A stretch of 43,452 bases of DNA, from positions 1-43,452 of the forward strand of contig NZ_JALNUI010000029.1 of assembly GCF_026544205.1 (NCBI RefSeq). Reading direction: 5' to 3'. A program made the translations under genes and the position numbers. This document shows positions 37,659 to 43,452 of this stretch, piece after piece. The stretch is from Curtobacterium sp. GC_Cur_3 (GTDB taxonomy: Bacteria > Actinomycetota > Actinomycetes > Actinomycetales > Microbacteriaceae). The notes under the pieces are model-generated. The model was not told where the DNA came from. It was given only the letters and a program-made list of their open reading frames with translations, and did no database searches. Numbering within the stretch: the stretch's first letter is position 1; each line of letters begins with the position of its first letter.

Positions 37659-40600
37659 TCCGTCGCCTCCTCGCCCGGCACCGGTCGGCCGCGGTGACCG
37701 CGGGCGTCTCGGTGCTCGTCGGTGCGCTCGTGGCCGGGGCCGCCGTCGTGTCGAGCGGCTACCACACGCAGCGCGTCGACCTCGGCGACGGCACGGTCTG
37801 GGTGCCATCCGCGCAGTACGGTGCCGTCGGTCGCGCGAACACCGCGGTCCTCGAGCTGAACACCGCGATCGAGGCCTCGACCGACTCGCTCTCGGTGCTG
37901 CAGCGCGGCTCCACGGTCTACAGCGTCGACGAGACCAAGGGCACCGTCGCGAAGGTCGACGTCGCCGACGCGTCGGTCGGTGACGCGGTCACGCTGCCCT
38001 CCGGGTCGCCGCAGGTCTTCTTCGCCGGGGACACGGCGGTGATCGGCAACGAGGACACCGGTGAGCTCTGGTCCACGCCCGCGGCGGACCTTGCCGACTT
38101 CGACGCCTCGACCAAGGCCGACCTGACCCTCGGCGCCGATGCCGTGTTCGACGCCGCCGACGACCACGTCGCCGTCTACTCGCCGCGCACCGGCACGGCG
38201 TCCCTCGTGCAGGTCGGCACCACGCTGTCCGTTGCCGAGCGGTGGGACGTCCGCATGGACCGCAGGGACGACTTCCAGGTCGCGGCGGTCGGTGGGCACG
38301 TCGCGGTGCTCGACCGCACTTCGGGGCAGCTCGCGATCGACGGTGACACCGTCGACGTCGGTGCGCGGGTCGGTGGGTCCCCGGCGCTGCAGACGTCCTC
38401 GACCGATGGCGACAGCGTCGTCGTCGCCGGTGCTGCCGGGCTCGTCCGCGTGACCCCGTCCGGGTCGGTGACACGCACCGCGCTGGCGGTCTCCGGACGC
38501 GCCGCCCGCCCGTTCGTCGACGGCACCTGCACGTTCGGGGCGTGGAGCGGGGGCCAGGCCGTCGACACCTGCACCGGTCGTGCGCTCCAGCGGCTCGACC
38601 GGGTGCCGGGGAACGCGGCGCTGCAGATCATGCACAACGGGGACACCGTCGTCGCCAACGACCCCTCCACCGGCCGCTCCTGGGCGATCGACCGCAGCGG
38701 GCAGCTCATCGACAACTGGGCTGACCTCATCACGCGTGACGACGACCAGCAGCAGGAGCAGGTCTCCGACGACGACCCGGAGGTCGAGAAGGACCAGAAG
38801 CCGCCGGTCGCGGTCGACGACGACCTGGGCGCTCGTCCGGGACGCACCACGAGCCTCCCGGTCCTGCTCAACGACCACGACCCGAACGGCGACCCGATCG
38901 TCATCAGTGAGGTCAGCGACGTCTCCGGCGCGGGTGCGCGCGTCACCGTCGTCGAGGACGGTCAGCGGCTGCAGGTCGCGTTGACCTCGCGTGCGTCGGG
39001 CACGGTGACGTTCCGGTACACGATCACCGACGGCAACGGCGGTTCGGACACGGCCACGGTCCGGGTGACGGTGCGGTCGCCGTCGCAGAACTCGCCGCCG
39101 CGCCAGGTCCGGGACACCTCCGCCGACGTCGTGCAGAACGGGCACGTCTCGACCGACGTGCTCGGCGACTGGGTGGACCCGGACGGCGACCCGGTCTACC
39201 TGCGGAGCGCGACGGCGTCCGACCGTGACCGCGTCTCGACGACCCCGGACGGTCTCCTGGACTTCCGGGACACCAGCGGCCGCACCGGCGACCGCAGCGT
39301 GCAGCTCGTCGTCAGCGACGGCACCGCCGACGGCCGCGGGTCCCTGACCGTCCACGTCGCGAAGCAGGGGAGCGTCCCGCTGCGTGCCGACGCGTTCCCC
39401 GTGCAGGGGTACGCGGGCAAGCCGTTCTCCGTGTCGCCGCTCGTGCACGTCCGCGGCGGCAACGGCACCGTGACGCTGACGAGCGTCTCGTCGGCGAGCG
39501 GTGTGACGATCACGCCGAGCTACGACGCCGGCACCTTCCGGGTGCAGAGCAGCGCGGTCGGCGACCACCAGGTCGAGTACACCGTGACCGACGGCACGAA
39601 GACCGCGAGCGGGGTCGTGCGCATCACGGTGCTCGCGCCACCGGACGCCTCGACCGCGCCGATCACCACCCCGAAGACCGTCTTCGTGAACACGCTGTCC
39701 ACGAAGGACACCGACGTCACCGCCACCGACATCGACCCGGCGGGCGGCGTGCTGCTCGTGACCGTCCTCGACGGCCCGGCGCGGCCGTCCGGCGTGCAGG
39801 CGAGCATCCTCGACCAGCACACGGTACGGGTGACGCTGACGGCGCCGCTCGACGGTCCGGTCACCTTCGGCTACACGGAGACGAACGGTCTGGCGTCCTC
39901 GACCGGGTCGATCACCGTCGTCGAGATCCCGAAGCCCGACCGGATCCAGCCGCCGGTCGCGCAGCCCGACACCGCCACCGTCCGCGTCGGCGACGTGACG
40001 GACATCGACGTGCTCGCGAACGACACCCAGCCGGAGGGCGAGCCGCTCACGCTCCAGCCCGACCTGGTGCAGAACGTGCCGGGTGACGGCGGGCTGCTCT
40101 TCGCCTCCGGCGACCACCTGCGCTACCTGGCCCCGGAGACGCCGGGCAACTACACCGCGGTCTACCGGGTCGCCGGCCCGGACGGTCAGACCGCGGACGC
40201 CGCCGTGTCCATCTCCGTGCGCGAGCAGGACAGCGCGACGAACAACCCGCCGGTGCCACAGACCGTGACGGCACGGGTGGTCGCCGGGCAGTCCGTCCGC
40301 GTGGCCGTCCCGCTCAACGGGATCGACCCCGACGGCGACTCCGTGCAGCTCGTCGGCGTTGCCTCCAACCCGGACAAGGGCTCGGTCAGCGACGTCAGCT
40401 CCGACTCGCTCACCTACGACGCCGGCGACTACTCCGCCGGCACCGACGAGTTCACGTACACCGTGGTCGACGCCCTGGGCGCCCGTGCCACCGGGACGGT
40501 CCGCGTCGGCATCGCGCCGCGTGCCGAGCAGGCCTCGAACCCGATCGCCGAAGCCGACCACGTCACGATCCGACCGGGCGGCTCGGTGACCGTCCGCGTC

Positions 40601-43452
40601 CTGCAGAACGACTCCGACCCCGAGGGCGGTCGGCTCACGGTGAGCAAGGCCGAGCCGACCGCGTCGGGCGTCACGGCGAAGGTGCTGCGCGGGCAGGAGA
40701 TCCGCGTCAGCCCACCGGCGTCCGCCACGCGCGGGGACTTCGCCGTGCTCTACACGGCGACGAACCAGAGCGGCGGGACGAGCACGGCGTTCCTCACGGT
40801 GACCGTGGACCGGGACGCCCGCCCCCTCCGCCCCGAGGTGGACGACACCACCCTCGACCTGCAGGACATCCTCCGGCGGAAGACCGTCACCGTCGACGTG
40901 CTCCGGAACGTGTTCTTCGCCGAGGGCAGCACGGCCGACCTCCGCGTCGGCGTGGTGGACGGCTACGGCGACGCGGCCCGGACGACCGAGGACGGGCGCA
41001 TCGTGGTGACGCTCGCCGACGCCTCCCAGGTCATCCCGTTCTCCGTCGCCCGGACCGACCACCCGGACATCGTGTCCTACGGGTTCATCCACGTCCCCGG
41101 GTTCGACGACGCCCTCCCGCAGGTGAACCGCAGTGCCGGCACCGTGACCGTCACGAGTGAGTCGACCGTCCGGATCCCGCTGTCGAAGTACGTGGTCACG
41201 GCGAGCGGTGCGACGGCGCGGATCACCGACCCGGGGACCGTCAAGGCGACGCACGCCGACGGCGGCCGGTTGAGCGTCGACGCCTCGACGCTGCAGTTCC
41301 GGTCCGCGAAGCTCTACTACGGCAACGCGTCGATCTCGTTCGAGGTCACCGACGGCTCCAGCGCCAACGGTGGCAAGGGCCGCGTGGCGACGCTCGTCCT
41401 CCCCGTGAAGGTGACGCCGCGCTCGAACCAGCCGCCGGTCTTCACCGGGTCGTCGATCGACATGCAGCCGGGGGAGTCCCGCACGATCGACCTGTCGAAG
41501 CTGACCGACTACCCGTACCCGCAGGACCTCCCGGAGCTGAAGTACGCCGTGGTGAGCCGTCCGGCTGCTGGCACGACCGCCACCGTGTCCGGCCAGCAGC
41601 TGACCGTCCAGGTCGCGGACACGGCGAAGAAGGACACCACCGCGACCATCGGCGTCGGTGTCACCGACGCCGCCAACGCCGGACGGTCCGGGCTCGTCAG
41701 CATCGACGTCGTCGGCTCGACCCGGCCACGGGTGCAGCCCGGCGCCGACACCGCGGTCGCGAAGCGCGGACAGTCGACGACGATCGACGTGCTCGCGAAC
41801 GACCAGCCGACCAACCCGTTCCCGGACGAACGCCTCCGCGTCGTGGCGATCCGCGGGCTGTCCGGCGGCGTGCCGTCCGGGGTGACGATCACCCCGAGCG
41901 CCGACGACTCGCGGCTGCAGGTCAGCGTCGCGGCCTCGGCCAAGCCCGTCAACACGAACCTGCAGTACCAGGTCGCCGACGCGACGAACGACCCGGACCG
42001 GTACGTCTGGGGCGACGTGACGATCGCGGTGCAGGACGTCCCCGACGCCCCGGGCGCCCCGGTGCGCACGGGCGGTCTGAACGGCGGTCAGGTGACGCTG
42101 ACGTGGTCGACCCCGCAGGCGAACAACTCGCCCGTCACGAACTACCGCGTCACGGGGACGAACGGCATCGCGAAGGACTGCGGCACCGCGACGGTCTGCA
42201 CGGTGACCGGCCTCGACCCGACGGCGTCGTACCGGTTCTCCGTGACGGCGACGAACGCCGTGGGGCAGTCGGCAGCGTCGGCACAGTCGGTGCAGATGAG
42301 CGCGGACTTCGTCCCGGCAGCACCGACGGGCATCACGGTGACGGCGGACGCCACCACGCCCAACCGCATCGACGTCCGCTGGAACGCCGTGCCCCGCCCG
42401 AACCAGGGCAGTGCGGTCCGCAACTACGTCGTCACGCTCACCGGTCCCGGCGCCTCGACCACCAGGAACGCCGGTGCGACGACCACGGCGGCGTTCGAGG
42501 GCCTGCAGAGCGGCGCGAGCTACGCCGTCACCGTGTCAGCACGCAACGACGCCGACCGCGACGGCACCGTCGTGAAGTGGAACAGCGGCAGCGGGAGCGG
42601 CAACGCCGTCGGTCGACCGGCCAAGCCGACGATCACCGCCAGGCCGACCCAGGGCAACGGCGTGACGTCGGTCTCGATCACCGCTGCCGAGAGCGACTGG
42701 GCCGGTGGCAGCACCTCGCTCCGGATCGTCCGGTACCAGCCAGGCGTCCCGATCCCCGCCGGGTGCTCGACGTCCGGGTCCGACAAGACGTGGGCGAGCG
42801 GGAGCGTGACCGACATGCTGAACGCGAACGGCGACTTCCAGTACGTCGCCCTCGCGGACAACGGGCTGTTCTGCACCGCGAGCGACCCCACCTCCGTGAC
42901 GAGCTACCAGGCCCCCGGACAGGCCGCTGCGACGATCGACGTCGAACTGCAGGACCAGAACGCCGGCGCGTACGGCATCCGGATCTCCGGGGCCAGGGCG
43001 AGCGGTCGCGTCGACCACTTCGCCTACTCCACGGACGGACAGAACTACCGGACCATGGCCGGTAACACCGACTGGGTCGCCGACCCCCAGTGGGGTGCGG
43101 ACACCGGGGTCTCGGTCATCGCGTGCGCCGACGACACGAGCAACTTCTGCGGTCCTCCGTCCGACGTGCAGCGCGTCCGACCGGTCCTGACCCGCGCGGT
43201 CCTGCCGGACTCGTACGACGCCGGCGCGCAGGTCACCGTGTCCGCACCGCCGCAGAACGTCGGCGCGGGTCCGCAGCAGTACCGCGTGACGTTCTGCCCG
43301 ACGCTGAACATCGGCATCAACTGCACCGCCGACACCTACGCACCCGACGCGCTGCCGACGGTGCCCGCCTCGGGTACGGTCACGGTCGCGGCGATCGTCG
43401 ACGGCCACGAGGACAGCAACCCGCCCTCCAGCCCGGTCGTCGCCGCGCAGGA
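37655..43452 (+). CDS. Giant membrane-anchored Ig-like/FN3 protein, 3' end beyond window
   Basis: The frame is open from GTG 37655 to the right edge, 1932 codons. Basic MIRRLLARHR precedes a hydrophobic helix (about 13-37) with no clear cleavage site, so it is probably a type II anchor with the rest outside. Residues about 45-370 have short repeats around AVYSPRTG and AIDGDTV that look like a beta-propeller. From about 380 to 1460 come roughly eleven Ig/cadherin-like units, many with an (N)D-x-DP-x-GD segment as in LLNDHDPNGDPI and GIDPDGDSV, possibly calcium sites. FN3 domains start near 1461 (PDAPGAPVRTGG). GGGAG lies 6 nt before the start, which overlaps the kinase stop. Likely an adhesin or envelope scaffold under kinase control. 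Confidence 0.9.
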   Translation, partial: MIRRLLARHRSAAVTAGVSVLVGALVAGAAVVSSGYHTQRVDLGDGTVWVPSAQYGAVGRANTAVLELNTAIEASTDSLSVLQRGSTVYSVDETKGTVAKVDVADASVGDAVTLPSGSPQVFFAGDTAVIGNEDTGELWSTPAADLADFDASTKADLTLGADAVFDAADDHVAVYSPRTGTASLVQVGTTLSVAERWDVRMDRRDDFQVAAVGGHVAVLDRTSGQLAIDGDTVDVGARVGGSPALQTSSTDGDSVVVAGAAGLVRVTPSGSVTRTALAVSGRAARPFVDGTCTFGAWSGGQAVDTCTGRALQRLDRVPGNAALQIMHNGDTVVANDPSTGRSWAIDRSGQLIDNWADLITRDDDQQQEQVSDDDPEVEKDQKPPVAVDDDLGARPGRTTSLPVLLNDHDPNGDPIVISEVSDVSGAGARVTVVEDGQRLQVALTSRASGTVTFRYTITDGNGGSDTATVRVTVRSPSQNSPPRQVRDTSADVVQNGHVSTDVLGDWVDPDGDPVYLRSATASDRDRVSTTPDGLLDFRDTSGRTGDRSVQLVVSDGTADGRGSLTVHVAKQGSVPLRADAFPVQGYAGKPFSVSPLVHVRGGNGTVTLTSVSSASGVTITPSYDAGTFRVQSSAVGDHQVEYTVTDGTKTASGVVRITVLAPPDASTAPITTPKTVFVNTLSTKDTDVTATDIDPAGGVLLVTVLDGPARPSGVQASILDQHTVRVTLTAPLDGPVTFGYTETNGLASSTGSITVVEIPKPDRIQPPVAQPDTATVRVGDVTDIDVLANDTQPEGEPLTLQPDLVQNVPGDGGLLFASGDHLRYLAPETPGNYTAVYRVAGPDGQTADAAVSISVREQDSATNNPPVPQTVTARVVAGQSVRVAVPLNGIDPDGDSVQLVGVASNPDKGSVSDVSSDSLTYDAGDYSAGTDEFTYTVVDALGARATGTVRVGIAPRAEQASNPIAEADHVTIRPGGSVTVRVLQNDSDPEGGRLTVSKAEPTASGVTAKVLRGQEIRVSPPASATRGDFAVLYTATNQSGGTSTAFLTVTVDRDARPLRPEVDDTTLDLQDILRRKTVTVDVLRNVFFAEGSTADLRVGVVDGYGDAARTTEDGRIVVTLADASQVIPFSVARTDHPDIVSYGFIHVPGFDDALPQVNRSAGTVTVTSESTVRIPLSKYVVTASGATARITDPGTVKATHADGGRLSVDASTLQFRSAKLYYGNASISFEVTDGSSANGGKGRVATLVLPVKVTPRSNQPPVFTGSSIDMQPGESRTIDLSKLTDYPYPQDLPELKYAVVSRPAAGTTATVSGQQLTVQVADTAKKDTTATIGVGVTDAANAGRSGLVSIDVVGSTRPRVQPGADTAVAKRGQSTTIDVLANDQPTNPFPDERLRVVAIRGLSGGVPSGVTITPSADDSRLQVSVAASAKPVNTNLQYQVADATNDPDRYVWGDVTIAVQDVPDAPGAPVRTGGLNGGQVTLTWSTPQANNSPVTNYRVTGTNGIAKDCGTATVCTVTGLDPTASYRFSVTATNAVGQSAASAQSVQMSADFVPAAPTGITVTADATTPNRIDVRWNAVPRPNQGSAVRNYVVTLTGPGASTTRNAGATTTAAFEGLQSGASYAVTVSARNDADRDGTVVKWNSGSGSGNAVGRPAKPTITARPTQGNGVTSVSITAAESDWAGGSTSLRIVRYQPGVPIPAGCSTSGSDKTWASGSVTDMLNANGDFQYVALADNGLFCTASDPTSVTSYQAPGQAAATIDVELQDQNAGAYGIRISGARASGRVDHFAYSTDGQNYRTMAGNTDWVADPQWGADTGVSVIACADDTSNFCGPPSDVQRVRPVLTRAVLPDSYDAGAQVTVSAPPQNVGAGPQQYRVTFCPTLNIGINCTADTYAPDALPTVPASGTVTVAAIVDGHEDSNPPSSPVVAAQ

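Noticed and set aside
36830..41254. Open frame of about 1470 codons on the minus strand opposite the kinase and giant protein
   Set aside because: The plus-strand frame has recognisable kinase, Ig and FN3 motifs. The minus translation is Arg/Gly/Val-rich without domains.

Overview
The window is about 43 kb of very GC-rich DNA (roughly 70%) with dense, mostly uncoupled coding. Codon use, many GTG starts, leaderless-type promoters and the gene order argS-lysA-hom-thrC-thrB-rho-prfA-prmC-tsaC-wecA/tagO-like-atpIBEFHAGDC point to an actinobacterium, most likely a Microbacteriaceae member such as Curtobacterium. That assignment rests on gene content and order, not on a database search.

Left part (1-9423): a membrane-anchored TPM-domain protein runs off the left edge. 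It is followed by a 67-residue small protein with two tandem hairpins behind it, then a Sfp-type 4'-phosphopantetheinyl transferase that converges on a minus-strand operon. The operon reads Gfo/Idh oxidoreductase, a 1313-residue Pls-type nonribosomal peptide synthetase (adenylation, thiolation, three membrane/beta-helix modules), and an M1 zinc metallopeptidase. This resembles a locus for making, and perhaps trimming, a homopolymer of a basic amino acid.

Middle part (9424-33816): a tRNA-Arg(CCG), a duplicated palindromic intergenic repeat and a lipoprotein precede the conserved housekeeping run. That run holds argS, a DUF2993 protein, lysA, hom, thrC, thrB (aspartate-family amino acids), rho with a long disordered Gln/Asn-rich insertion, prfA and prmC (translation termination and release-factor methylation), a HAD phosphatase, tsaC (tRNA t6A), a polyprenyl-phosphate GlcNAc-1-P transferase and the whole F1Fo ATP synthase operon, then yaaA. 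Three genes here (yaaA, prmC, atpB) seem to lack an ATG, GTG or TTG where homology or the Shine-Dalgarno position says translation should begin.

Right part (33817-43452): a small protein with a faint DUF4192 resemblance, then an FHA protein, a PP2C phosphatase, a transmembrane Ser/Thr kinase and a giant membrane-anchored protein. The giant protein has a propeller-like region, about eleven Ig/cadherin-like repeats and FN3 domains, and runs off the right edge. The FHA protein, phosphatase and kinase all carry a Thr-x-x-Arg motif outside their folded domains. This suggests a phospho-threonine relay in which the kinase marks itself and its partners for FHA docking and the output is an envelope protein. 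The layout recalls the kinase-phosphatase-FHA pathway of type VI secretion, but with a different effector.
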